This document shows, piece by piece, positions 26,401 to 36,987 of a stretch of 64,000 bases of DNA. The stretch is from Amia ocellicauda (Eukaryota > Chordata > Actinopteri > Amiiformes > Amiidae): NCBI RefSeq assembly GCF_036373705.1, contig NC_089858.1:11084001-11148000 (forward strand). Reading direction: 5' to 3'. The translations under genes were made by a program, and so were the position numbers. The notes below the pieces were generated by a model that was not told the origin of the DNA, searched no databases, and saw only the letters and a list, made by a program, of their open reading frames with translations. The first letter of the stretch is position 1. Each line of letters begins with the position of its first letter.

Positions 26401-29400
26401 GAGCCGGCACCATCAGCTGCCTCTGGCCATCCACCGTGGTGCAGTGCAGGTCACAGGGGTTACTAGAGATGTGCACGTAATCATCTGGACAGACAACACG
26501 CAGATGGAAATCAGTCTCTTGTTGCAAAACACTTTCATCCTTTTCAGTTCTTTACGAAGCTGCAGTCTCAAAAAAAAGAAAAGAAAAGAGAAGTACATAT
26601 GTGCTTTCAAATATTTTAATCCCACATGCACATTGAGAAGAAATCAAGGGATCAGCAGTGGAAATCTGCACAGTGTAATATTACCAGGGTACAGGGGTTT
26701 CCAGCGATAGCTTCTGCCATTGTAGACCTGAGAGTTGAAAGATGAACACTGTTCTTCTCTGAAGCTGCGTCCAGCAGTGGGGCAGTCCTGAAAGGCACAA
26801 ACCAGGCATCTGTATGTACCCCCAACACATAGCATCAGGCTGTCCTGAAACTCTACACTGTGCTATGCCCAATCAGACTGAAAACAGTACTTGATCAACC
26901 TTATCTTATGAATGATTGACATAGACTTGAACATTTTACTGTAAAATGGGTATAGAAATATAAAATATATTAGTAACAAATCTACTACTGATCTGTATGT
27001 GTAATAACATTGTTATATAACATGGTTAATTGAAAAAGGCTAAAAAATAATTATTGTCATGTGTTTGTAGAATTCTGAAAACTAATATCTGAACATTATT
27101 CATTTTGAAACGTCATACATCAAAAACTTACAAAATGAGCTTATCTGGAATATGTGGTGATCTATATAATACTCCATAAACATGTTGAGAAAGAAATGCA
27201 GTGACAATCAATTTAATTTCATGGAATACAGAAAGGAAAAAAGTTCATCCTTTTGTATTCACAATTGCTGTCAGTTGCATAAAGTTTAAGTTATAGACTG
27301 TTGTTATAGATCTTGATTAGTTGTTTGAACTATTGATGAATGTGGTTTTCAATAATTTATTATTTTGTGGGAGACAGTGTGGAACACACAGCTCTTATTG
27401 GAGGAGTTCATGGCTGGTGCATATGACGGTGATAGCTGTGAGGTGATTACACACCAACACTGTGCTTTCAAAAGCAATCAACTTAGCAGTCTGTAGCCAA
27501 AAGGCTTGAGAGACATAAACAAACAAATATATTAAAAGTAAGCCGTGAGACACGCAAGAAATGACAGCACTTATTACTTCCTTGGAAAAGCAACAATGGA
27601 CAGCTAGTGGCTCTTCTTTCAACAGGAGTAGGCTTCTTAAACACAGGGGGGTCTAAGCTATGATTCAAACACTCAATCCATACTCGTGCTAAAGTTGTTG
27701 CAGCAGTTTGATGTCTTTCACTGATTTTCATCAGGTGTAGGAGGCAATTTGACATAGATTTTCATCTCGTCCAGGTCCTCCAGGGAACAACTTTTCAAAG
27801 GTGATAAAATAAAAACTCCAAACATCGATATATTCTGTTCACTGTATGATGCATTCCATTTGGCACAAAAAGAAATGGGATACTTAGAACATTTTGTGTT
27901 GTTGAATGCCTGGATAACTTTTTGTTATTTGTTTTACTCACTCTGATGCACACCCACAAAGACAATTCCTGAGGGCAAATCTTGTAGGAGTCATTTCAGA
28001 GGAATAATACAAGACTCCCGAAAGAATCCTGAAAGATGTACCCTGTATGATTTCTGTGGGTGCCCTGAAGGATTTTGCTTCTTCTGTGGAACCTCGGAAC
28101 CAGTTTGAATAGGCCAACGTAAACATTATCTGGTAACTTTCCACAAAGGGTGAACTAACTCATATTCTGTAGATATTGTCCTTCATGTAAAAACACTACT
28201 GAGAGGACTTATGGAACTTTTAAATGCAGTTGTGTTTTTCGCACCTGCTGCTCTACACAATGCAAGCTAAACAATGTGGCCTCCTCTCCACTCCAGGGGT
28301 GCATTCTTCCTCTACCCCTTCTGTGCAAAAGAAAGAGAGGCCCTACCTATAGCAGCTCGCAGTCCCTTGGCTGTCAGCCACTGAGCTCGGGTTGTCGGCA
28401 AAGCACACAGACCTTGCCAGGGATGAGACATGAACCACACTGCACCCTGGAAGGTAACCAGTGTTTCATAACGTTTTTGTAAAAGAAATAGCTTTGGAAG
28501 AAAATCTGGGTCAACCTTTAACAGGTCTGACTGTATACATTTGCATGCCATTTTTGAAGACTGACGAATCTGTCTGTGGCATTGCCTTAATATTATGAAA
28601 TGAAGTTTTTTCTCTGCACAGCGCAGATCTGATCAAATCTTAAGAAATAAAAAACATATTTATCAGATTCACTGCAAAGCAGAGTGGTGGCCAGACTATT
28701 TTCATGTATTGAAGAATCAAGTTTACGAATAAAGACAATACCGAGAGCCATTCAGTTGTGATTGGTTGTTGCCAACATTTATCATCACAGACAGCCAAGC
28801 CTTGTGTCAGTAAAACAAATTTTCTAGGTACAGTTTATCATCATTAGTCACGTTGGCCACTTTGAATTGTAAGTTTTTGGATCAATGTTACTTGCTTTAT
28901 ATAGTCTCAATAGGTAGAATGATACTGCTGCATTTTCTGAGAGCCCTGACCATCTGACACTGATCTGCGTAGGTGATTAGTCAAACACCAGAATTTCTGA
29001 AATGTTACAGTTCTCACCTTGATGTTGCAGAGGTGGTATCTCTTTGATGTGCCAGTGCAAGTCATGTTTTCCTTTCCAACAGCAGTTTTCTTCCTTTTGA
29101 TTAAACACAAATAACGTAAAACTCAATTACATCTTGCTTTTTATTTTGAGATTCATAACCTTGATAAAATTAATAGGCTTCAAACTTAAACTCCACAATC
29201 ACATGCAGCTGAAATAGCTTCTTACAATGTTCAACAGTCGTAGCTTTTCTTGATGGTTATGCTTTAAAGGCTAAACTAAAAGAAACTAGATTTTAAGAGA
29301 CGTGAGCCTTGACCTTCATTAATGCTGGAGTCAGAAGTCATTTGTTTCCAGCTGCTTGATTTTTGTTTCAGATCTAATCTGATAAAATCTATGTAATCCT

Positions 29401-30344
29401 ATGTACTATAATAGTATTAGATTTTAGTAATTTTCCACAGGGACTACCCTTGCCCATCAACACTGTGTATTATGAGTGCCATAATCAGTTTTCCCACTGT
29501 ATGATTTTAGTGGGAAAAGCAGGAACCAATACCTCTGAAGTAGCATTATATCATTATTCTGTTTGCGGAGTGTGGAATATTTAGTCATAAAGAAGATGAA
29601 GTTACTAGTGGTTTCATTAGGTGCAAACTTGATTGAGTACAGTAGTTTATCATTGGACCTTTACCTCTGCTTAAGACAGTGTCTCTCCTGGAACTTCACC
29701 CCTCCCCCACACGTGCGCGTGCAGGCTGTCCACTTGGCCCACTCTCCCCACCAGTAGGCCGTCACCTCGGAGTCGTCCTCCAGGCTGTTGGAGGCCTGGC
29801 CCTCCTCCTGAAACACCAGACCACAGCTTCAGTGCGGCACTGTGGGCATGACTCCAGTCCCAACAAGGCCTTCACCAACTGCACTGTTTCTTCATACGGG
29901 CAAGTCAATTCATCATGACTTGAGAGTAAAGCTTACAGTCATCTCACTGAGGGAGAGGGTGCAGACAAGTATGGTACAGTACAGCTGGGGGTTTGTTGCT
30001 CTGCAAACAAATTATGGAATGAGGTGCAGCCTTCAACTCCAAATAAAAAAAACAGATAGGCACTGCTCTCATTTAGTTAGTACTATACTTTAATACCCCA
30101 CAATAAAACCACATCTAATGTTTCAGCCTTCATGAAAGACAATAAAAGCATCAATGTTTAAAAAATGTGGTTCGGCAGTTAATAATTATAGTCAATTAAT
30201 ATTGGATGGGATTTTCTTCCCTGTCTCATTCTTGCTTTAAAAATATACCGAACGATGCTATCATACCTGCCCCCCAATGGCTGAGAAGTTTCCCAGGGAG
30301 AGAGTGAGAGTCAGAGCTCCCAGCAGGACCAGAGTTGTCTCCAT
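7304..30344 (-). CDS. ADAMTSL2: ADAMTS-like protein 2, complete coding region (18 exons)
   Basis: Secreted extracellular-matrix glycoprotein of the ADAMTS-like family: thrombospondin repeats without a protease domain. The mammalian protein binds fibrillin-1 and LTBP1 and affects TGF-beta availability; human mutations cause geleophysic dysplasia. The 18 coding exons, in transcript order, are 30267-30344, 29665-29807, 29018-29093, 26685-26787, 26339-26484, 24672-24795, 23753-23833, 21486-21661, 20647-20998, 17072-17447, 13096-13199, 12410-12536, 11149-11362, 10522-10677, 9606-9776, 8992-9168, 7958-8102 and 7304-7422. All junctions are GT-AG, all phases agree, and the sum is 2,868 bases (955 aa; human about 951 aa). 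Order: signal peptide (1-26), TSR1 (about 45-100), cysteine-rich region and spacer (about 100-320), an acidic N-glycosylated linker (about 320-560), six more TSRs (about 570-912) and a C-terminal PLAC domain (about 918-955). The strong match to the human protein along its length makes orthology secure. Confidence 0.97.
7858..7906 (+). repeat. Diverged copy of a fish SINE/LINE-tail-like repeat
   Basis: TTTATTTCTGAGCAGACG... followed by a GTGACGTACA word resembles the segment found better preserved at 21,888-21,940 and, reversed, at 30,660-30,700. Pattern recognition only. Confidence 0.4.
7958..8102 (-). CDS. ADAMTSL2: ADAMTSL2 coding exon 17: TSR7
   Basis: Residues 869-917, [17 protein letters not shown] through QPCPTEPP. 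The O-fucosylation motif is intact. Donor CCAG/GTACCC, phase 1. Confidence 0.95.
8992..9168 (-). CDS. ADAMTSL2: ADAMTSL2 coding exon 16: TSR6
   Basis: Residues 810-868, [16 protein letters not shown] through [19 protein letters not shown]. Acceptor CTATAG. Both exon ends are phase 0. Confidence 0.95.
9606..9776 (-). CDS. ADAMTSL2: ADAMTSL2 coding exon 15: TSR5
   Basis: Residues 753-809, [19 protein letters not shown] through [10 protein letters not shown]. Human has CSGSCGQG, so the Ser or Thr used for O-fucosylation is Ala here (codon 9,765-9,767). Confidence 0.95.
10522..10677 (-). CDS. ADAMTSL2: ADAMTSL2 coding exon 14: TSR4
   Basis: Residues 701-752, [17 protein letters not shown] through [18 protein letters not shown]. 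The C-x-x-K-C core lacks an O-fucosylation Ser/Thr, as does human (CTAKC), so this is normal for the repeat. Confidence 0.95.
11149..11362 (-). CDS. ADAMTSL2: ADAMTSL2 coding exon 13: TSR3
   Basis: Residues about 629-700. [16 protein letters not shown] opens TSR3 with an intact O-fucosylation motif; it ends [12 protein letters not shown] at the start of TSR4. Donor GAG/GTGAGT. Confidence 0.95.
12410..12536 (-). CDS. ADAMTSL2: ADAMTSL2 coding exon 12: TSR2
   Basis: Residues about 587-629, with [20 protein letters not shown] and the end of TSR2 (GRECQPR). Acceptor GCTAG, donor CAG/GTGAGG, phase 2. Confidence 0.95.
12991..13050. repeat. (TA)n microsatellite beside an ADAMTSL2 splice donor
   Basis: Sixty bases of TA dinucleotide, with an A-run beside it. 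It begins about 45 bp into the intron after ADAMTSL2 coding exon 11. Confidence 0.97.
13096..13199 (-). CDS. ADAMTSL2: ADAMTSL2 coding exon 11: start of TSR2
   Basis: Encodes [20 protein letters not shown] and following residues (about 552-587). The acceptor GACAG at 13,200-13,202 was chosen because it gives phase 2 in and an open frame; the later TGCAG would put a stop in frame. The CSLTC motif begins TSR2. Confidence 0.9.
13200..17071 (-). other. ADAMTSL2: ADAMTSL2 intron between coding exons 10 and 11
   Basis: About 3.9 kb. It holds a (TA)n tract (15,752-15,788) and T-rich or G-rich simple sequence near 16,122-16,165. No nested gene or recognisable mobile element was seen. Confidence 0.6.
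15752..15788. repeat. (TA)n microsatellite
   Basis: About 37 bases of AT dinucleotide in an ADAMTSL2 intron. Confidence 0.95.
17072..17447 (-). CDS. ADAMTSL2: ADAMTSL2 coding exon 10: glycosylated acidic linker
   Basis: Residues about 427-552. Rich in Asp, Glu, Ser and Thr, with several N-glycosylation sites (NMT, NGT, NDT, NRS, NRT), ending GNRTHKNR, close to human GNRTHKAR. The acceptor is only 97 bp from the Tc1 insertion at 17,545. Confidence 0.92.
17774..17870. repeat. Palindrome in the 5' leader of the Tc1-like element
   Basis: Arms of about 45 nt starting CAGGTGTCTTTTATACAGG pair with each other around a short central loop near 17,819-17,824. From memory, the same palindrome is typical of this transposon family. 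It contains TTTTATA/TATAAAA words on both strands. Confidence 0.85.
17913..18923 (+). pseudogene. Tc1 transposase (DD34E), frameshifted
   Basis: The frame starts [20 protein letters not shown] with the N-terminal helix-turn-helix. It loses frame in about 18,040-18,120, continues in another frame ([12 protein letters not shown]), and shifts again near 18,335-18,350. It then runs open through [10 protein letters not shown], the second Asp (FQHDNDPKH) and the Glu ([10 protein letters not shown]) to a TAA at 18,921-18,923. Second Asp to Glu spacing is 34 residues. A small deletion relative to the usual family pattern is also likely near RRNDPKN. No functional enzyme can come from this copy. Confidence 0.93.
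19131..20646 (-). other. ADAMTSL2: ADAMTSL2 intron between coding exons 9 and 10, remainder
   Basis: No further gene or clear repeat beyond the Tc1-like element. Contains short A-runs and G-rich words near 20,180-20,200. Confidence 0.55.
20647..20998 (-). CDS. ADAMTSL2: ADAMTSL2 coding exon 9: end of spacer and linker
   Basis: Residues 310-427. It starts [18 protein letters not shown] (conserved) and then becomes a low-complexity, Gly/Glu/Lys-rich linker. It keeps the short conserved words GLVPHNGS and GQETNEV found in human. The linker diverges freely between species. Confidence 0.93.
21486..21661 (-). CDS. ADAMTSL2: ADAMTSL2 coding exon 8: spacer
   Basis: Residues about 251-309, with [12 protein letters not shown] and [20 protein letters not shown], highly conserved. 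Donor CTG/GTACTT, phase 0. Confidence 0.95.
21888..21940 (-). repeat. Fish SINE/LINE-tail-like repeat with (TTTA)n end
   Basis: On the minus strand it reads GTAAGTCACCCTGGACAAGG then CATCTGCTAAG and a run of AAATA units. This resembles the 3' tail of short interspersed repeats very common in ray-finned fish. Head region not identified. Confidence 0.6.
22817..23130. mobile_element. Candidate MITE with 27-bp terminal inverted repeats
   Basis: The stretch 22,822-22,848 (AATCCTCGCGATTCTACATG...) reappears reversed at 23,100-23,126 with one mismatch in 27. The ends can be extended a few bases with mismatches. AAGATT occurs just outside both ends (22,811-22,816 and 23,132-23,137), a possible 6-bp target duplication. 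The roughly 305-bp inside is more GC-rich than its surroundings and has no coding capacity. The family is not recognised. Confidence 0.65.
23384..23412. repeat. (GT)n microsatellite
   Basis: About 29 bases of TG dinucleotide. Confidence 0.95.
23753..23833 (-). CDS. ADAMTSL2: ADAMTSL2 coding exon 7: spacer
   Basis: Encodes [20 protein letters not shown] and following residues (about 224-251), the start of the spacer beta-sheet domain. Only 81 bp and below most ORF cut-offs. It is placed by splice phase (1 in, 1 out) and match to human. Confidence 0.95.
24672..24795 (-). CDS. ADAMTSL2: ADAMTSL2 coding exon 6: end of cysteine-rich region
   Basis: Residues 183-224, with [20 protein letters not shown], the usual ADAMTS/ADAMTSL junction motif leading into the spacer. 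Donor CTGG/GTAAAG, phase 1. Confidence 0.95.
24796..26338 (-). other. ADAMTSL2: ADAMTSL2 intron between coding exons 5 and 6
   Basis: About 1.5 kb, AT-rich. Nothing recognised. Confidence 0.5.
26339..26484 (-). CDS. ADAMTSL2: ADAMTSL2 coding exon 5: cysteine-rich region
   Basis: Residues about 134-182, with [20 protein letters not shown], one of the most conserved stretches of the protein. The donor is GAG/GTTGGT, weaker than the others. It is supported because the next exon begins in phase with PIGCDGV exactly as in human. Confidence 0.93.
26685..26787 (-). CDS. ADAMTSL2: ADAMTSL2 coding exon 4: cysteine-rich region
   Basis: Residues about 100-134, with GRSFREEQC and [14 protein letters not shown], nearly identical to mammalian ADAMTSL2 and the hallmark start of the cysteine-rich domain. 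Ends in phase 1. Confidence 0.95.
26788..29017 (-). other. ADAMTSL2: ADAMTSL2 intron between coding exons 3 and 4
   Basis: About 2.2 kb. No nested gene and no clear mobile element seen. Confidence 0.5.
29018..29093 (-). CDS. ADAMTSL2: ADAMTSL2 coding exon 3: end of TSR1
   Basis: Residues about 74-99, including [11 protein letters not shown], close to the human exon. It contains a predicted N-glycosylation site (NMT). Small (76 bp). Donor AAG/GTGAGA, phase 0. Confidence 0.94.
29665..29807 (-). CDS. ADAMTSL2: ADAMTSL2 coding exon 2: start of TSR1
   Basis: Residues about 27-74. After a short acidic stretch comes the tryptophan ladder WWGEWAKW and CTRTCGGG, which fits the O-fucosylation consensus C-x-x-S/T-C-G. 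Acceptor TTTCAG; donor AG/GTAAAG, phase 2. Confidence 0.95.
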
Positions 30345-30372
30345 AGATTGGGTCCACTGATAGATACACATC
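30267..30372 (-). CDS. ADAMTSL2: ADAMTSL2 coding exon 1: start and signal peptide
   Basis: The exon opens after a TTCCTCCAG acceptor and carries 28 nt of 5' UTR. The ATG is at 30,344-30,342. It encodes 26 residues ([17 protein letters not shown]...) with a hydrophobic core typical of a secretory signal. It ends in phase 0 at CAG/GTATGA. This is the only in-frame ATG ahead of the hydrophobic stretch in the exon. Confidence 0.92.
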
Positions 30373-30659
30373 CTGGAGGAACACAGGGAGAAAGGAGAGA
30401 ATATCCTTCAATGTAATAGCTGATGGGGAAAAAAGGGGTGAAATGTCAGAATTTTCATCTTGATTTCCTTCATGTAGACCTTTAGACATGTAGCTGTTAT
30501 CTGATGTGGTTTTATTCCCCATGATTCCCCCAATTAATTCTCTTTCCAAACATTCTTTGGATCGTGTTTTTCAAAGCAGAAGGGGATTAGGGTACTCCAG
30601 GGGTCAATTTAGATAGATTCATAGAGTTCATAAAATCAAAATCAGAGTCAGAAAATCTG

Positions 30660-30700
30660 ATCTGGGTAAGGGTGTCTGCTAAGAAATAAATAATTATAAT
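30660..30700 (+). repeat. Fish SINE/LINE-tail-like repeat
   Basis: GGTAAGGGTGTCTGCTAAG followed by AAATAAATAA, the same tail type as at 21,888-21,940 but on the other strand. Confidence 0.55.
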
Positions 30701-32512
30701 TTATTTTAAATTGAGAATTAAATTGACATTTTGCTGGTGCTTTGTTTCAACTGGTGTGAATGGTGATCACACAGGGGTCTTTTTCTATAACTGGTAGAAT
30801 TCAGTGAACTAGTCAGCCTTCAAGACTGCATCTGCTCTTGTTTTATATGTCACTTATGCTATTTGAAAACATGTATCAAACACACCTCTGAGCACCTGAT
30901 ATGCACAGCTCCAAGCTAGTCCACTAAGCCAAAGATCCTGGTGAGTCTAACATTCTTCCAAATCTAGGAGAGGGAAGTATTCATAATAGACCTACATACA
31001 CAATGAGCACTGTTACACTAGCATTGACAAAAGACAATGACATATGATGAAGACATTTGTCATAGGATGTAGTTCAAGACTAATCGTACCCAGTTAGCTA
31101 AAAACAAAAACAAAAAAATGCACAAAGGACATCGAGCAAAGATCAGCCCTCATGTCATTTAATTACCTGTCATTACAAACCAGTTAACCAACATACAATA
31201 CCCTGTGTGTAGGAGAACAACACACACATAAATCAATCTTTGGCAACCGCATGAGAACCCACAACCACGACCAGTGGAGGTAAAGGAGCCTGTCATCATC
31301 GACAATGATGGATAATCATCACCATCATCAGTAAACCGTACAATGCACCCAGTGTTTTGTTGGTCAACCATAATAACTCCCTTAAAATTCCATCAGCTGG
31401 TCCTTTTGGTAAAATCAATTCATTACATTCACAGATTGAAAGCAATTATGAGCAAGTTTGTTTCTCTGAAAAAACAAGGAGAAATGTCTTTTAGTTATTT
31501 GGTTATCAATATCAGTTGGATCCTGTGGATATAGTTTAGTTTCAATGGTCAAACTTTAAAAACACAAAAAACATAAAACTGGACAGTTTGCAGCATCAGA
31601 AACCTTTACAGGCTTCTATAATAGTTGAACAGTTATGGAGCTTTTTGCTGGAGGGTTTAAACTTGGAAGAGCCACATGGTCCACTCTCTTCATTTCCTTG
31701 TCAGCTTCAATTGGTTTGATCTTCCACAGTAGCAAAAGAAGAGGCACACATGCTGTATGTGTAGGGTTCTGCTATATGTACAGACTGTGACATCATTGTC
31801 TCTCCACTCTCATTTGAGGGATAGAACTGGAGTCTGTAGATAAAGGCAAGGTCAAGACATTGGCCTTCCAGAGTTATGTACACTCAAGTGTAAAATCTGT
31901 AGACAATTAAAATAAATTACCATAGTCTGTAGAAAATTTTTTGATTCCTTTGCAGTGAAAGTGCTCTGACCTTGTTTATTTTAGTATTGCTAAAACTCAA
32001 GGAAAGGAATATAGAAGATTAATTATGCACTATATTCTAGCAGCCTATATCAGTAATGATCTTGTTCTATAGTTCCTGACCAGGTTTCCTATCAATTAGT
32101 ATATAAGCCTTGAACACAGGATGATGATTATCAGATTCATGTTGAGATCTTTTTTTGAAGAGTGATAGCTTAAGTGTTTTATCCCCCCTCCTCAACAACT
32201 CAAAAACATTAAATTAGTCTGGATTACACTTGCTGTTAATTAATATTTTTGAAGAGCTGGAGAAAACGCAGACACAGTTGTGTTCATAAAAGCGAAGAGT
32301 GATCCAGGTGAAAGTGTTCGTTTTCTTTAGTGTTTTTCTTTTTTTTTAATTATTTGTGTCAAAAAGTTTTATTTTGCATTGTGTTGTTCCAAACTCTACA
32401 TAAGGGTTAGCCAGCTATGGGCCTGGACAGTCAGAATCCACTCCAGATGGGGTAGGTAAGGAAAGGTAAGCTATATTAATTCTGTTTTTTTTTGTTTTTT
32501 TTAATGACTTGG

Positions 32513-32514
<2 letters not shown>

Positions 32515-32589
<75 letters not shown>
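32515..32589. repeat. (TA)n microsatellite
   Basis: About 75 bases of AT dinucleotide, the longest of its kind in the window. Confidence 0.97.
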
Positions 32590-32593
<4 letters not shown>

Positions 32594-33994
32594 TTTTTAT
32601 TTTTTTTCACTTATTGAGGAACAGCCAACTGTGATCCATGATGGCTACTAGGTCTTGGGGGTTTTAGTTACATATTATCTCTCAATTCCTTAATAAACAA
32701 AATATCTGTTTAACGGATCAACACACAATTGATCCAAATAGAAAGTGTGAATTTATGGTGACCTGACCAAATTTAGCTCATTTATTGAACTCAAAGCTCT
32801 AGCCCAGAAAGGTGTGCTCACCTCTACTTTGGCCATTTTAAGGTTGAAAACTAATTGATGTGGAGGTTTCGAGGTTGGATATTAAAGATATTAAACTTTG
32901 CTGTTGCAAGGGTTAAGAGTTCTTAAATAGTCTGAGACATTTTGAAAACCCAACCTGTATTTGTTCAGCAAGTAAACAAAGACTCTGCTGATGGCTTGTA
33001 ACTGCTGCTGAAGAAAGCCATATACAATGTTTTATTGAAAGAGATATAAAAGCACACAGTGGATGGTCCATCTCCCATCCCCCCCTGCCCTCCCCATCAT
33101 ACCCCCAACCCCCCACTCAAAAGCTCCCCTTCTCCCCAGACACACATTTTTAGTTAGGTAGGCTTCTTAAAATAAGCAAGCAGATCGTCTAGCTCTGTTT
33201 GCAGTCTGGGTTTTCCTGGCATTGAATATTGGTGACAGGTGTCTTAAACTACCCTGAGGAACACCTGGAGTTCATTAAACTCCCAGACACAGCTGGAGTA
33301 TCGCCAGCCGCAAAACACAGGCTTTTACAGACAGTTCAGTCTGTCCCAGGCCTCGGCTACCACTCACAACAGAGACAGGCGTTTTTTGCTTCAGATTCTG
33401 AGGGCCGCGGCCTCCCCGTCAGTCGCTGCAGGAGTTTATAATAAACAGAACCCTCTTCAACCTGCCACCCCACCCTGGCTGCCCTGGAGGATACAGTAGA
33501 CCATGCACAGTGTAGCCAGGGCTCCTGCTCTTAAACCTCCTCTTCTTTGTTTTCACTGGGATTTTTTTCTTTTTTAAGATTGAAAGCATGCAAGGAAGTG
33601 GACCACAGGAGTTATATAGTTTGAGAATGGCTGACTAAACCTGTTACCAGTGTACGATAGTCTAATTTAATCTATTATCTATTTGGATTTCTCTATATCT
33701 TGTACATTGTATGTTTAATTCTGTATTATTTTTTGTAATGTTATTAAAATTATTATTAATAATATTACAAATAATTTAGTAGGTGCCTTTATCACTTGAA
33801 CTATTAAAATCATTGTATTTTGTTTTCATTTTAGTTACTGGTGGGGTGACCTTTACACATTACTACACACATGAACATCATTTCCTACAGACTCTTCCTA
33901 TAGCTACCACACAAATTCAATAGTGGCAACAGACTAACCTGCACAACTGATGTTGGGAGAGTCATATTTGTATGGGAGGTACAGAATCGTTGTT

Positions 33995-34312
33995 GTACCT
34001 CAGTGCTGCTCAAACCCAGTCCTCCTGAGCCCCTATCCAACAGGTTTCATAGGTAACCTTAAATCATGAAGTTCTTAACATCTGGAGCTATTTAATATTG
34101 ATCAATTAAGCAGGTGATTTGTTAAATTAAGTTATTTAGAGAGTTGGTATGAAGAAAATGAACTACTCTTTTCAGCCCTCAGTGGCCAGAGTTCCTTTAA
34201 TTGAACAAGTTATTTGCATAATTGATCAATAACCAGGCTTTTGAAATGAGTGATTTAGGGAGACATACTGGATAGGCACTCCCTAGGACCTGTTTGGGCA
34301 GCACTGCTGTAC
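33995..34312. mobile_element. Fold-back (hairpin) MITE-like element, about 318 bp
   Basis: Almost the whole element is an imperfect inverted repeat. The outer arm GTACCTCAGTGCTGCTCAAA (from 33,995) pairs with the end at 34,312. An inner block starting TGATCAATTAAGCAGG (34,099) pairs with the block ending TTGATCA at 34,228, matching at most positions. The unpaired centre is about 65 nt. There is no coding capacity. The architecture resembles hairpin MITEs such as the Angel type described in teleosts; the family here is not identified. Confidence 0.75.
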
Positions 34313-36987
34313 TTAATCACTGAGTTACCTTGTGATGTAAAGTCAAAAGCAAATCACTAACATGAAACAAGTACGCCCCTGTTACAGGGCTGCAATGAAG
34401 TCACATGGTGGGTATGTGCAATTTACAGCAGTGGCTGCAGGTGGTCTCTTTCTGACATCATCCATTTCAACTCGTGGGTTTACCGTCATGTGTTCCCAAT
34501 GTTACGAACAACTCCCTTTTTTGTCCCATAAACTTTGAAACTGTCACCATTTACCCCAGTGTATCTTTTGCTTACAGCTGTGCTCCTGCTTGTGTGTTGT
34601 CTCAGTGGGTGTGTGATAAGCCACAAACACCATTGCATTTACATTGGTTTCCCTAAGGGAAAGGATGTGTAAATGAAAGCTTCCCTTGCCTGTAACTTCT
34701 AAGACATGCACATGACTCTGACATGCTCACTGTACGACTACAATTTTTTTAATTCCCTTTCTCACACTGGGATCATTGCCTTCCACCCTCACATTTCTTA
34801 ATACACAGATACCTACCTTGCTCTTCTCAGAATGTAAAGGGGATCTTTGTATATGGTTCAGGTGACTCAGAATATGACTACTCCAGTGTTTTTTATGGTA
34901 CTAATTAGAATTTTAGTGTACTGTTTTCTAGTGTTTGTGTTCTGAGTTTTATGTTTTGTGGCAAGCCTAAGTCTTAGTGTTCACTATCCCCAAATCGCAG
35001 GAATGTAGGCTCGTAAAGGATAGAAGAATTTGCTTAATGTTCACTGTGGTTTTTACAGCCAGCAATCTTGTTACCTTAATCCGCAGCATTATTCCTGGCA
35101 GTGTTTGTCCTGAGTACTTAGGACTAATACACTCGTCTCACACAAACTGCCTCACTTTATCACTCATAAACTACTCTGGCTAGCTTATTAGACAATTTTT
35201 TATTGTGTATAATTCTTCCAACACCAAAGATCAAGGTAATGAAAAACAATAATATAAAACTCTGTGATTTATATATTTATACATAATATATACATCATTA
35301 TTTTTTTATATGGTTTATGGATGTTGGCTTGTTCAGACTAAACAAGGCAGAAAGTCTCAGAGTTTTGACTCATACATGCCAAATATAGGCTTCCCTTTAA
35401 CACAAACAGTATAGTTATTTTTAAGTTCTGTTTGTACTCAGGTCAACTTCAGTGCCCTCATTAGAAACAAATGATGTCTGGCCAAGTTAGCTACCTTCCT
35501 CCATTGGCAGATGGTTTTCCTTGATGGAAGTTAAATCAATTGCTTTACACATTTTAATGCATTTTGGTGAGGGTGGGCAGCAAATACTTTTTAATGTGAC
35601 AAGCCTCGTATCCAATTTCAGATAGAAGCTAACAATCCCTTAAACTGTTTTAATTGCAGATCTTTTAAAGTTCCATTTCAGAAGAATAACAGTAATACTC
35701 TATAAAGAAAGTGATTATATGTATTCATTAAGACAACTAATGAGGAACATTTGAAATATCACCAAAAATACATTGCTAGTTACCAGATTTTATTTTATTT
35801 CTATTTCTATTTTTTAGAGTAGGTAAAAACATAAAAACAAAAAACAATTAGTTTAATTCTCACATTTTACAACAATGTAATATATTTGATTGTTTTTCTA
35901 TTAGATCTGGTTGGATATCTAAAAGAGCACAGCAACCATGCACATCAAAACAATCAATCATTACATTGTATTGCATTGTATTTCTGCAGCCAAAATAATA
36001 ATTTCACCAAGAGAAAAGATAATACTGTGCTTTCTTTCTTTCATTCATTTTTGTTTGATTAAAATCATCTTCACAACCAAATTAATACATTCAGAGATGA
36101 GGTCAAAATATTATAAAGACTCAAAATTGTGAAAATCACTGGTGAAGACCAAGATCAATCTCCCTCCCTTTGTTTTTGTAAATAAACACATGGATGTCAC
36201 ATACTTCTCATTTCAAATTTACCACTCTTATTCTCTTTAGCCTCCTTATTGCATTCCTCTGCTGTGTTTTTACTGCATCCTGTCATGTCCCATCATGCAC
36301 CATTGATAAACGGATATAAAAACAGAATTCTCTGCAAGAATATGACTAGTTTTCCAAACTGTAGTTTAAATAGTTTTTAATACTTTTTAAACATTAACAT
36401 TTTCTATATTAATATTATTAATCATAATCATAATAATAATTCATATTATTCAAAATCAATCAATCAATACATTAATTAATTGAAATTGTAATGCACAGAA
36501 CTGGTTTTCCAATTCAGACAATGTGCATTTACTGATGGGTTTTGTCAAATTTAATTATCTGTTATTCTTGTTTAATATAGCTGAATATTTCATGACTGAA
36601 GGCTGAAATCATTTTGTTAACACCACAGGTGCTGTCAGACACTACACAATATTAAAGTTGTAAAGAAAAAAACAGGAGGTGTGTTACTGAAAAATCCAAC
36701 AAGTGATCAATTTTGCACGTTTGGATTCTTCATTTTCTATGTGCAATTTTACCATTCCAAGATTTTTCCAAAATTATGCTCTGTGCAGCCTCACACAAAA
36801 GTTATTATTTTTTGTTTTGTTTATAAATGTATTCAAATTTGGATTTGTTTTGCTCCGGGAAAGCACAGATCATTGGCTTGTGAAGCTGAAAAGTTGCTGT
36901 TCATTTCAGAAGAAACACAAGGTTACAGAAAGGTTTAAAAACAGACTAGAGACACAGGCTGTAAAATCTAAATATTTACTCACTTAC

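Larger units (their letters stand above)
30373..36987 (-). other. ADAMTSL2: Presumed first intron of ADAMTSL2
   Basis: About 6.6 kb between the acceptor of coding exon 1 and a strong minus-strand donor at 36,987. It holds a repeat tail (30,660-30,700), a long (TA)n tract (32,515-32,589), a C-rich run (33,078-33,138) and a fold-back element (33,995-34,312). It is intronic only if the predicted non-coding exon is real. Confidence 0.5.
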
